DNA from: Nitrospira sp.
Lineage (GTDB): Bacteria > Nitrospirota > Nitrospiria > Nitrospirales > Nitrospiraceae
Length of the DNA: 64,000 nucleotides
Direction: 5' to 3'
Assembly: GCA_022842445.1 (NCBI GenBank)
Contig: JALHPO010000004.1
Location: forward strand, 124,001-188,000
The notes beneath the pieces are model-generated. The model was not told the DNA's origin, ran no database searches, and was given only the letters and a program-made list of their open reading frames with translations. Below, one piece after another: positions 17,277 to 25,654 of this stretch. Both the position numbers and the translations under genes were made by a program. The stretch's first letter is position 1. Each line of letters begins with the position of its first letter.

Positions 17277-19577
17277 ATGGCTCAGAACCTTGAAGATCTG
17301 CAACTGCGGATTGAGCGCACAGAACACGTCAAACGAATTATTACTCAAATCCAGGCCGCCAACAATCTTGACCACATTATTCTCGACCTTCACAAAGACA
17401 TTCTGAGCCTCTTCGATGCCGAAGACGTGACGCTGTTCGTCTTCGATCCAGAAAAGAAAGAGATCTTCTCAAAAGTCCCCAGCCTCGATACCGTTGAAGA
17501 AGTCCGTACTCCCATCACCGAACAAAGTCTGCCGGGCTTCTGCGCCAAATACCTTCGCCCCGTCAACATCGTCGATGCCTACAACGCTGCGGAACTCAAG
17601 ACGATTCATCCTTCGCTGCTTCATGACAACGCATACGACAAGCGCACCGGATTCAAAACCAAGCAAGTACTGACCTACCCCATCGTCGCCGACAACAAAT
17701 ATCTGATGGGTGTCCTCCAACTCCTGAACAAAAAGAACGGCACTCGCTTCACGAGAAAGGATGAAGAAGCAGTCGCAGAGATTGCGAAGGCGATCGGCAC
17801 CGCGTTCTTCAATCTCCGGAAAGCCGTCAAAAAGAATCCGACCAAGTTCGATCTCCTGCTGAGCAGCAACCGCATCACACAGAACGACCTCGATAATGCC
17901 CTGGCTGAATCGCGCAAACCCAACGGAGATCTCGAAAGCATTCTCATCGAGAGATATAAGGTCCCGAAGATCGACATCGGCAAGTCACTCGCACAATTCT
18001 ACAAATGCCCCTACATCGAATACAGTGAGCGCACACTCGTCGACATCGAACTGCTCAAGAACCTCAATGTCGACTATCTGAAGAAGAACCATTGGATGCC
18101 GCTGAAGCGGGATCGGGCATCGGTTGAAATATTGACTGACGACCCCGGCAATCTCGACCGGGTACAAGATATCAAGCGAACATTCCCCGGCCTCAATATC
18201 CGTTTCGCCGTGAGCCTTCGGCGGGACATTGCACAATTCCTCGGCTCTTCGACAGGGACCGGGGATGCGGGAGGACGGAAACTCGACGAAAACGTCTCCG
18301 ACATTCTCGGCGAACTCGTCACCGAAGCGCAAGCCGAGGCCACGGAGGAGGCCGCCGGATCAGGGCTGGACGAAAACGACAGCGCGATCGTGCGGCTGGC
18401 CAACCAGATTATCGCCGACGCCTACCGGCAAAACGCATCGGACATCCACATCGAGCCGTACGGAGAAAAGCGCGAGACGCTCGTTCGTTTCCGGGTAGAC
18501 GGCGACTGTTTCGAATATATGAAGATTCCCCAGAGCTACCGGCGCGCCATTGTCTCACGGCTCAAGATCATGGCCAGTCTGGACATCGCAGAACGCCGCA
18601 AACCTCAGGACGGCAAGATCAAGTTTAAGCTCTCCGAGTCAAGAGAGATCGAGCTTCGTGTCGCAACCCTTCCCACCGCCGGATATAACGAAGACGTGGT
18701 GATGCGTATCCTGGCGGCCAGCGAGCCTCTGCCTCTCGACAAAATGGGATTCTCCGACCGTAATCTTAAGGAGCTCAAAGCCATCTCTGAAAAACCCTAC
18801 GGCATCATTCTCTGCGTAGGGCCGACCGGATCCGGAAAAACGACCACCCTTCACTCTGTCCTTGGAAACATCAACACCCCGGATATTAAAATCTGGACGG
18901 CGGAAGACCCGGTCGAAATCACACAATACGGGCTGCGCCAGGTCCAGGTTCAACCGAAGATCGGCTTCACATTCGCCGCAGCCATGCGTGCATTCCTCCG
19001 CGCCGACCCCGATGTCATCATGGTCGGAGAAATGCGGGATAAGGAAACAGCCGATACGGGCATTGAAGCCTCTCTCACCGGCCACTTGGTCTTGAGCACC
19101 TTGCATACGAACAGCGCGGTCGAAACCGTCACTCGGTTGCTCGATATGGGCTGCGATCCGTTCAGCTTTGCGGATGCGATGCTCGGTGTGCTCGCGCAAC
19201 GTCTCGCTCGCCGCATCTGCAAGGATTGCAAGGAACAGTATGTCGGCACGCCTGAGGAATACGCCGACCTCAGGGCGGCGTACGGGGAGGAGTATTGGGA
19301 CAAGCTCGGCATCAAGCAAGACGCCACCTTCCGCTTGTCTCGGGGCAAAGGATGCGAGACATGCAACCGATCCGGATTCAAAGGCCGCGTCGCCCTGCAC
19401 GAATTGCTGCTCGGGTCCGATCAGATGAAGCGCATGGTCCAGCAGAAGGCCCGTACTGAGGATATGCTTAAGGCCGCCCTAGCGGAAGGCATGACCACCC
19501 TCGTGCAAGACGGCATACAGAAGGTACTGCAAGGCCTCACCACCCACAAGGAAGTCAAGGCGGTCGCCATCAAATAG
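17277..19577 (+). CDS. GspE/PilB-type ATPase with N-terminal GAF domain
   Basis: A 766-residue ATPase with an unusual N-terminus. Residues about 15-185 form a GAF domain (IILDLHKDILSLFDAEDVTLFVFDP ... MGVLQLLNKKNG). Residues 195-330 are the MshEN/GspE N-domain. The ATPase core has Walker A GPTGSGKTTT near residue 515, an Asp box in ADPDVIMVGEMRD and a zinc-binding four-cysteine motif CKDC...CETC near residues 650-695. Such ATPases power type IV pilus extension or type II secretion. The GAF domain suggests control by a small ligand, perhaps a cyclic nucleotide. No pilus genes adjoin; the PilZ pair at 21.1-21.9 kb is on the other strand. ATG follows AAGGAG. Confidence 0.9.
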   Translation: MAQNLEDLQLRIERTEHVKRIITQIQAANNLDHIILDLHKDILSLFDAEDVTLFVFDPEKKEIFSKVPSLDTVEEVRTPITEQSLPGFCAKYLRPVNIVDAYNAAELKTIHPSLLHDNAYDKRTGFKTKQVLTYPIVADNKYLMGVLQLLNKKNGTRFTRKDEEAVAEIAKAIGTAFFNLRKAVKKNPTKFDLLLSSNRITQNDLDNALAESRKPNGDLESILIERYKVPKIDIGKSLAQFYKCPYIEYSERTLVDIELLKNLNVDYLKKNHWMPLKRDRASVEILTDDPGNLDRVQDIKRTFPGLNIRFAVSLRRDIAQFLGSSTGTGDAGGRKLDENVSDILGELVTEAQAEATEEAAGSGLDENDSAIVRLANQIIADAYRQNASDIHIEPYGEKRETLVRFRVDGDCFEYMKIPQSYRRAIVSRLKIMASLDIAERRKPQDGKIKFKLSESREIELRVATLPTAGYNEDVVMRILAASEPLPLDKMGFSDRNLKELKAISEKPYGIILCVGPTGSGKTTTLHSVLGNINTPDIKIWTAEDPVEITQYGLRQVQVQPKIGFTFAAAMRAFLRADPDVIMVGEMRDKETADTGIEASLTGHLVLSTLHTNSAVETVTRLLDMGCDPFSFADAMLGVLAQRLARRICKDCKEQYVGTPEEYADLRAAYGEEYWDKLGIKQDATFRLSRGKGCETCNRSGFKGRVALHELLLGSDQMKRMVQQKARTEDMLKAALAEGMTTLVQDGIQKVLQGLTTHKEVKAVAIK

Positions 19578-19768
19578 CACGGAACCGCGCAAGACACCGA
19601 GACTGGCCACGAGGATATCCCTCCGGTTGCGGCACAAGCCGGACAGCGCACGAAATACTGCGATCGGCACTTGTCCATACGCGGCTCTTCACCTCATCTC
19701 TTCATCTTTCCTTCGTATTTCTGTACAATTTCAACCCCTTGGTGAAAGAGACCGGAAGGAGATTGTTC

Positions 19769-21004
19769 ATGCGGTGTGTACGCATTTCTTCAGCGCTCGT
19801 ATTGCTGTTGCTGTCCGGCTGCGAGACGACCGACAGAACGCTTTCGACGGCAGAGCAATTACTCAGATCGACCACAGGCCGAACAGTGGTCGATCTCGCA
19901 CAGGGAAAAGCTCCCAAGCAAATCCTCAAGGAGCGTGTGGACGTCTACCAGAGAAACCCTGAAGCGGCCATACGGGACCTGCGGGCCGTACAGCGAGACC
20001 TTGAAACTCTCATGGCAGCCTTGACAGGCAAGGTGAGAAAGACGTGGGGCGAGAAAGAAGTCAAACTCCCGGAACAGAAGCGCTACGTAAAATACACTCA
20101 GAACTATATGAGCCGGGCAGTCGTCGATTTTGACAAAGGGACTGTGCTCATTGAAACACTCGATGAGAAACAACCGACAAACAGCCTCAAAAACGCGATC
20201 GTCACGACCATCCTGACACCGAATGATCCTCGAGCCGTCGACCTCTTTTCCGACAAAGCCGTGTCGCTCACGGGCGACAAGGACCCCTATCTCCTGGGAC
20301 TCGTCGCGGATCACCAGAATAATCCCATTCGGACACCGGAAAGTGCCGAACGATTTGCCGACTACGTCATCGAGCGCCAGGCTAAAACTCGATCAGTTGA
20401 CTTAAACGGCATTTCGAAGACCGCACTGTTTGCCACCATTCCGATGGTCGCAAACTTCACCAACCGGCAGGCCGACAAGTACCGGCCTGTCGTCAACAGA
20501 TTTGCCGAACAGTACCGTATCAGCCCAAGCCTCGTCTTCGCCGTGATCAGAACGGAAAGCAATTTCAATCCTTTTGCGGTGAGCTCCGCTCCGGCCTATG
20601 GTCTGATGCAACTCGTGCCGACGAGCGGAGGCCGGGAGGCCTTTCGCAAGGTCAAAGGCCAAGACACTGCGCCCTCGCGCGATTATCTCTTCGATCCGGA
20701 AAACAACATCGAGTTAGGTGTCGCCTATTTGAACGTTCTGTCGTATACCCAGCTGGAACAGATCGACAATACCATCTCGCGAGAATACTGCGTGATTTCG
20801 GCATACAATACCGGTCCACGCAATGTATATAAGGCATTCGCTTCGGATTCTGTCTCCGCGCTCAACGCTATCAATGGACTCGAGCCACCCGCAGTCTATG
20901 ACCGGTTGCGTGGCAATCTTCCCTACCAGGAAACCAGAGAATATCTGGTCAAGGTCGTGACTTTCCGTAAACAATTCATCGCTCCGACGGCAGGCACCCC
21001 TTAG
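19769..21004 (+). CDS. MltC-like membrane-bound lytic murein transglycosylase (lipoprotein)
   Basis: A 411-residue lipoprotein. ALVLLLLSGC is a lipobox, with the lipidated cysteine near residue 18. The first half resembles the N-terminal domain of MltC (RYVKYTQNYMSRAVVDFDKGTVLIET), and the second half is an SLT domain with catalytic Glu in VIRTESNFNPFAVSSAPAYGLMQL and the motif YNTGPRNV. It cuts peptidoglycan between MurNAc and GlcNAc, leaving 1,6-anhydro ends. ATG 19769 is chosen because GGAAGGAG lies just upstream; the frame opens 30 bases earlier. Confidence 0.9.
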   Translation: MRCVRISSALVLLLLSGCETTDRTLSTAEQLLRSTTGRTVVDLAQGKAPKQILKERVDVYQRNPEAAIRDLRAVQRDLETLMAALTGKVRKTWGEKEVKLPEQKRYVKYTQNYMSRAVVDFDKGTVLIETLDEKQPTNSLKNAIVTTILTPNDPRAVDLFSDKAVSLTGDKDPYLLGLVADHQNNPIRTPESAERFADYVIERQAKTRSVDLNGISKTALFATIPMVANFTNRQADKYRPVVNRFAEQYRISPSLVFAVIRTESNFNPFAVSSAPAYGLMQLVPTSGGREAFRKVKGQDTAPSRDYLFDPENNIELGVAYLNVLSYTQLEQIDNTISREYCVISAYNTGPRNVYKAFASDSVSALNAINGLEPPAVYDRLRGNLPYQETREYLVKVVTFRKQFIAPTAGTP

Positions 21005-21013
21005 GTGCCTGCC
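20989..21013 (+). terminator. Terminator-like hairpin after the transglycosylase gene
   Basis: GGCAGGCACC (20989-20998), loop CCTTA, GGTGCCTGCC (21004-21013): a perfect ten-base GC-rich stem that contains the stop codon. There is no clear T run after it. Confidence 0.5.
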
Positions 21014-21148
21014 CGACATGAGCCATTCTCTACAGAACGCGTGCTGTATTGGATGTTACCTCGGCAGACCAGAGACCCTGAATCTACGGATGGACGCAGG
21101 AAGCGAGCGTGCGCATATACACGAGTGAAGTCCGCGGCACGGAGCTAG

Positions 21149-21553
21149 TCAGGAAGCAGACACGGCCATATGCTTCGATGAATGGTCCATGAATTTCTGC
21201 AACCGCGTATCGACCGCTGGTGAAAGCCCCTCAAATTCCACGCCATAGGTCTGCTCCTTACCCCACCGCACCGTTGCAAGTTCGATACATGTCGCAGACG
21301 GATGATTGGGCAGCTGCAAGCTCAGCGTGATTCGATCGCCCGGCGAGATGACGGCCTCGGTCATCACGCGGGCGCCCTTTGTAGAAACGTCGTAGACAAC
21401 ACCCAAATCTCCAGGATCGACGGCCGGCCAACGGCGCTTCAGACCGACAACAGAAAATGAGCAGGGAAAAGGCGCCGAAACCCGAACACGGGGATGCCGT
21501 CTCAATTGAGTGATCGCCTGCCCAGGTGTCGGCACAGCGCGCTTCTTGTCCAT
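21149..21553 (-). CDS. PilZ-domain protein (copy 2)
   Basis: A 134-residue single-domain PilZ protein. It carries both c-di-GMP-binding motifs: RRHPRVR (RxxxR) near residue 17 and DVSTKGARV (D/NxSxxG) near residue 52, then the beta-barrel residues ISPGDRITLSLQLP. It is a paralogue of the gene just upstream, with a six-base gap. PilZ proteins change the activity of partners on binding c-di-GMP; motility, pili or polysaccharide are typical outputs. The partner is unknown, though the GAF-ATPase is 1.6 kb away. Confidence 0.88.
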   Translation of the reverse strand: MDKKRAVPTPGQAITQLRRHPRVRVSAPFPCSFSVVGLKRRWPAVDPGDLGVVYDVSTKGARVMTEAVISPGDRITLSLQLPNHPSATCIELATVRWGKEQTYGVEFEGLSPAVDTRLQKFMDHSSKHMAVSAS

Positions 21554-21559
21554 GCGCTC

Positions 21560-21946
21560 CTACTCCTTCTCCATCGTCGTAATCTCCATATATTTGCTCA
21601 ATCGGCTCAGCGTTGATTGAGAGAGCGTTCTGAAAGCAAGCCCGTAGATCTGATCCTTTCCCCAACGGACCGTTGCAACCTTGATTGTCGCCGGTGAAAT
21701 CTGTTTGGGCAGTCGCAGAGTCAGCGCCACCATATCTCCCGGCTTCAGTACCGCCTCAGTACTCACCCGCACTCCCCGGAGTGAAAGATCATAGACGACT
21801 CCAACCCCTTTGTGAGAGTTGTGGAACCACCCGTTGATGTTGGACATCAACGGAGCCAGTGAACAGCTGAAGGGCGTGGGAATCCGGACCCGCGGATAGC
21901 GGCGGAACTTATTGAGAACAGCGACTCGATGATGCGTGGTCTGCAT
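21560..21946 (-). CDS. PilZ-domain protein (copy 1)
   Basis: A 128-residue PilZ protein with RRYPRVR near residue 14 and DLSLRGVRV near residue 50, both intact, so c-di-GMP binding is expected. It shares its layout with the following gene (MAxxLxLPxQ, the KVATVRWGKDQIYGLAF block, and a C-terminal helix), so the two arose by tandem duplication. Start ATG 21946. The pair is probably one transcript. Confidence 0.88.
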   Translation of the reverse strand: MQTTHHRVAVLNKFRRYPRVRIPTPFSCSLAPLMSNINGWFHNSHKGVGVVYDLSLRGVRVSTEAVLKPGDMVALTLRLPKQISPATIKVATVRWGKDQIYGLAFRTLSQSTLSRLSKYMEITTMEKE

Positions 21947-22022
21947 GTGAAACCAGCCTCGTGAAGGTCACTCTACCTCACGAGGCCGATTTCATGAACC
22001 GTTTTCAGGTTTTATGCACGGA

Positions 22023-23288
22023 TCAGTGGTGGGCACTGCGCGCAGGCTGTGCCGATCCATAGTGTGGGCGATGGCGGCCGACGCCGCTACGTGAAGGCCC
22101 TGCCGAAGTCTGACCATTCCGGCGCACACCCCCGGCCCTTACATACGATGCCGGTGCCGGAGCGCTGCTGCCGGGAGCAAGGGGAACCGCATGGCCCAAC
22201 AGGCGCTCAATATCCTGTAATTGCTGATGATCCTCTCTGGTCACAAAACTCGTGGCCCGCCCGGTAGTCTTCATTCGTGCCGTTCGCCCGATACGATGCA
22301 CATAATCTTCCGGACAGTTGGGCAGATCAAAATTGATGACATGGCCGATGTTTGCCACGTCGATCCCGCGTGCGGCAATATCCGTCGCCACCAATACACG
22401 AAAGGTCCCGCGCTTAAACCCTTCCAGAGCCGCCCGACGCTGGGACAAACTGCGATCCCCGTGCAACACGGCGACTCGATGCCCTGCGCTCCCCAACATG
22501 CGTCCCAACCGATCGGCCCGATGCTTCGTCCTGGTGAACACAAGCGCCGTGTCCTTATCCGATCCTAACAGCGACAAGAGAAGATCTCCCTTGGCGTCAT
22601 GCGAGATATGATGAATCGCCTGCGTAATGCCATCGGCCGTCGTGGCGGATGGAGCGACCATCACACGCACAGGATTGTTGACACTTGCTTGAACCAATCG
22701 CGCCAGATCCGTCGGCAATGTCGCCGAAAATAGCAGCGTCTGCCGTTCTTCCGGCAAGGCATCCAGAATCTGGTTGATTTGCGGCGCGAAGCCCATATCC
22801 AGCATGCGATCGGCTTCATCCAGTACCAACATTTTGATGGACGACAACAGAATGTTGCCGCTCCACATGTGATCGAGCAAGCGGCCCGGCGTCGCCACTA
22901 AAATCTCCGGTCGCTGCCGGAGGCCCCGCACTTGCGCCTGCATATCCGCGCCTCCCACGATCACGGTGGCTGAGATGCGACGGCTCCGGCCGAGCTTCTC
23001 GATCGTCGTCAGGGTCTGCAACGCGAGCTCCCGCGTCGGCGCCAGGATCAACGCTTGCGGCTGCCCTTTCGGCAACGCAGCGAGCCGCTCGACCATCGGG
23101 ATGACAAACGCCGCAGTCTTTCCCGTTCCAGTCTGCGCGCAACCGATGACATCACGCCCGGCAAGCGCCGGCGGAATGGCTTGTTCCTGGATGGGAGTTG
23201 GAGAAGAAAACCCTGCCGCAGCAAGGTCCTGTAAAATCGCCTCGGATAGACCGAGGGCATGAAAATTTGAATGAACAGACGTATCCAC
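22023..23288 (-). CDS. DEAD-box ATP-dependent RNA helicase (RhlE-like)
   Basis: A 421-residue helicase with the full DEAD-box set: Q motif FSSPTPIQEQAIP, motif I AQTGTGKT, Ia PTRELALQ, Ib TPGR, II DEAD, III SAT, IV LVFTRTK, V ATDIAARGIDV and VI HRIGRTAR. The tail (about 45 residues) is basic and glycine/serine-rich, typical of RhlE, and probably binds RNA. These helicases act in ribosome assembly and RNA decay, and often at low temperature. The gene is alone; a 1.06 kb stretch without a sure gene precedes it. Confidence 0.93.
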   Translation of the reverse strand: MDTSVHSNFHALGLSEAILQDLAAAGFSSPTPIQEQAIPPALAGRDVIGCAQTGTGKTAAFVIPMVERLAALPKGQPQALILAPTRELALQTLTTIEKLGRSRRISATVIVGGADMQAQVRGLRQRPEILVATPGRLLDHMWSGNILLSSIKMLVLDEADRMLDMGFAPQINQILDALPEERQTLLFSATLPTDLARLVQASVNNPVRVMVAPSATTADGITQAIHHISHDAKGDLLLSLLGSDKDTALVFTRTKHRADRLGRMLGSAGHRVAVLHGDRSLSQRRAALEGFKRGTFRVLVATDIAARGIDVANIGHVINFDLPNCPEDYVHRIGRTARMKTTGRATSFVTREDHQQLQDIERLLGHAVPLAPGSSAPAPASYVRAGGVRRNGQTSAGPSRSGVGRHRPHYGSAQPARSAHH

Positions 23289-24353
23289 TGCACTATCCTT
23301 TCAGTTTGATCGCATTATGACGGGATCAGAGAACCGAGGGGAGACACAACCGGGAAGTGGTGCAACTCCGAACTGGACCTGGTCGCGATGCGATCGCGAA
23401 GTCCGTTATGGCTAACACATCTCCTTCACCGGACTACTGCGAGGGAAATGTAGACACACCATACAGGATAAGGATCCTCACGTCAACTTGTCTTCAATAG
23501 CTTGAACGGACCGGGCTATGTGCATGCCGCACACTGCGATTTCATCTCAACACGATACATACCCAATTGATACCTGCTCATCTGGACGTTTGACTCCCTC
23601 ATGACGCACCTGTTAGGCTGTCCGCTCGCTCGACATATTGTCTTCTCCAGCACTCCTCATACCCATACTCCGTCCGTGAGTCTCTGTCGCAACACCGTTC
23701 TCTGACGCTCATCCAACCATGGATGACACAGGCTGCTTTTCACACAAGTGAAATATACCATTGCCGGCATTGGGTCAGAGCAGTCGTTTTCCTCCGTCAG
23801 GTATGTTCCTGGCCAGGAACTCATGTCCGCGAAAAGGAGTCTTTCTATGAATCTCTCTTCCGTTTGGAAAAGCCGTAAAAGAGCAAAGAACACGTCCATC
23901 CGCAAACCGAAAATCCGGTGGCACTTGCTGGGGCTCACTGATCCGAAGTCAATCGACAGCACATCCTCCATCGAAACCATCCGGCGGGAAGTCTCTTCGC
24001 TGGCAAGATATAGCTTTGGGCCAAATACCCGCTTACGTTCCACGCCCGAGGCGAGCAAGTCCTTGAGCAGAAACCACAATTCCTCCGGAACCAGAAGCAG
24101 GCGCCGCGGCGCCACTGAGCATACGCAGGACAGCGCGTGACATGCGTCGGTTCTCCCAACGGGGAATACACGCAGTGCACGCATGTCGCCCCTTCAGAAC
24201 TTCGCCCAATGATCCACGCACAACTCTAAGTGTGGCAAGCTTCATCTGCATACGAGAGTGACGAGTGCCCTCGTCCATGCCTATTGCGAACCGAGAGGCT
24301 ATCAATGATCTTGTCAGTACAAACACCTGCTTCACATAACGAAATGATTGGCG
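23289..24353. other. 1.06-kb stretch without a convincing gene
   Basis: The upstream half should hold the helicase promoter and leader. A minus-strand open frame at 23657-24184 (175 codons, containing EELWFLLKDLLASGVERKRVFGPKLY-like text) and a plus-strand one at 23748-24140 overlap each other. Neither has a good ribosome-binding site or a family I recognise. One may be a decayed gene. No RNA gene was identified. Confidence 0.35.
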
Positions 24354-24599
24354 ATGAGTACACGCGTCTTGTATGTCGGCGGCCTTGCGGAGACTGCTTC
24401 TGATCACCAACTCCGCGACCTGTTTGGAGCCTATGGCACGGTAGCTCGCGCCGTTATCGCCCGACACAAATACAGTGGGAAATCAGCCGGCTATGGGTTT
24501 GTGGAAATGGGCTCCGGTGAACAAGCCTTAAACGCAGTCGTTGCTCTGGGAGGCGCACTGTTTGAAGGTAATCGTCTTCGACTCTACGTCACGCCCTAG
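24354..24599 (+). CDS. RRM RNA-binding protein (81 aa)
   Basis: A single RNA-recognition motif. RNP2 is LYVGGL (residues 6-11) and RNP1 is KSAGYGFVEM (about residues 43-52), both with the aromatic residues that stack on RNA bases. Bacterial one-domain RRM proteins of this kind are found in cyanobacteria and many environmental bacteria, often linked to cold or stress. It is only about 1 kb upstream of the RhlE-type helicase, which is divergent, so a shared role in RNA handling is possible but not shown. ATG 24354 is preferred over TTG 24348. Confidence 0.88.
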   Translation: MSTRVLYVGGLAETASDHQLRDLFGAYGTVARAVIARHKYSGKSAGYGFVEMGSGEQALNAVVALGGALFEGNRLRLYVTP

Positions 24600-24904
24600 G
24601 AAAGCGACCGCGCGACGCTCCAAGCCTCTCGACCCGCCTTGATCCCTCCGCATTGCCTGAATGCGCAAGAAGCTGCCTCCAGCTATGCCGCCCGGCTCTA
24701 TCCCCGCTCAACTGAAAAGATAAAAATCCCGCCGCACCGCATTTGCCGAGCCTGCCTTCCAATTTTTCCGAGCATGAGTCGCCACGTGTGGCCCGCCACG
24801 ACATCGCGATCCCCGTGCACTCATGCTGCTCGCCTCAACCGAACCAACACTCTCTTTTTCAGCAGACCCCGACCATCGCTTCAACCCGCCATCTCTTGGA
24901 CTAC

Positions 24905-25005
24905 GCATCAACAGCATCCCCTTGTGGTCTGGGACTCTCTTAAACACCGTGGCACAACGATCGTCGTAGGGCGTATGGATTGTGGTCGTACCACTTGTCG
25001 CGCAC
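24905..25005 (-). pseudogene. Decayed partial copy of the exported protein at 25024
   Basis: On the minus strand this stretch reads SGTTTIHTPYDDRCATVFKR then VPDHKGMLLMRSPRDG. It aligns with SGETKINARRYDQDYATFFKR and DPEYQGRFLMVSPKDN of the intact gene immediately upstream. The N-terminal part of the copy is missing. This looks like the remains of a tandem duplication. Confidence 0.65.
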
Positions 25006-25023
25006 AAGCAAGCGGTTGTCGGC

Positions 25024-25425
25024 CTATTTCTTCTTCCCGCAAAGTTCTACTGTTGCTTCCACTTGATTATCCTTTGGGCTGACCATCAAAAACCTCCCCT
25101 GGTATTCGGGATCTCTCTTGAAAAACGTGGCATAGTCCTGATCGTACCTGCGTGCGTTGATCTTAGTCTCTCCGCTCTTTCGGTCGTACGCTGTTTCAAA
25201 GACAAATGGAGCAACGGTCTGTGTTCCATTAGTCCGAACGTCGCTTGCGACTCGCCAAAATAGCTTTTCAGGATCGAGCATCGCCCTAGGCACCCCCTGA
25301 GCAACAGAAGCACACAATCGCGTGCCTTTGGCCACTACGACGTACTCGCCTTTATCCACAAATTGAGCGAAGCCTGATATTGGAAACCCAATGATGCCTG
25401 CAAGAACCAGTGCATAGACAAACAT
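25024..25425 (-). CDS. Exported hypothetical protein
   Basis: A 133-residue secreted protein. Starting at ATG 25425 (behind GAGAGGGGC) it has a signal peptide MFVYALVLAGIIGFPISGFA. The mature part is small, with two cysteines (one in RLCASVAQG, one in VELCGKKK) that may form a disulphide. The family is not recognised. The open frame extends 47 codons upstream, but that part has no signal-peptide character. A broken copy lies immediately downstream, and the glucan synthase gene upstream of it on the map is read in the same direction. Confidence 0.7.
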   Translation of the reverse strand: MFVYALVLAGIIGFPISGFAQFVDKGEYVVVAKGTRLCASVAQGVPRAMLDPEKLFWRVASDVRTNGTQTVAPFVFETAYDRKSGETKINARRYDQDYATFFKRDPEYQGRFLMVSPKDNQVEATVELCGKKK

Positions 25426-25654
25426 ATGCCCCTCTCTTTCATCGAGATCGTGGAAAGCCATGTGCCTGTGGCCAAGCGGCTTCATGGGGCAGGACATACC
25501 TCGTCCGCCTTCTGAGTCGAGCCTTGCCGACAAGCTTCCTGCATGGCATGATCGATTCCTTACCACTCATCTGCACACGAGCTAATCCCATGACAAGGGA
25601 CCGGAACAGCTCTGCGCGAGAACAATCCTTCAATGAATCTCCCTTCTACGTGAA

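Noticed and set aside
23657..24184. Minus-strand gene of 175 codons
   Set aside because: No ribosome-binding site, no recognised domain, and it overlaps another long frame on the other strand. Reported only as an uncertain stretch.
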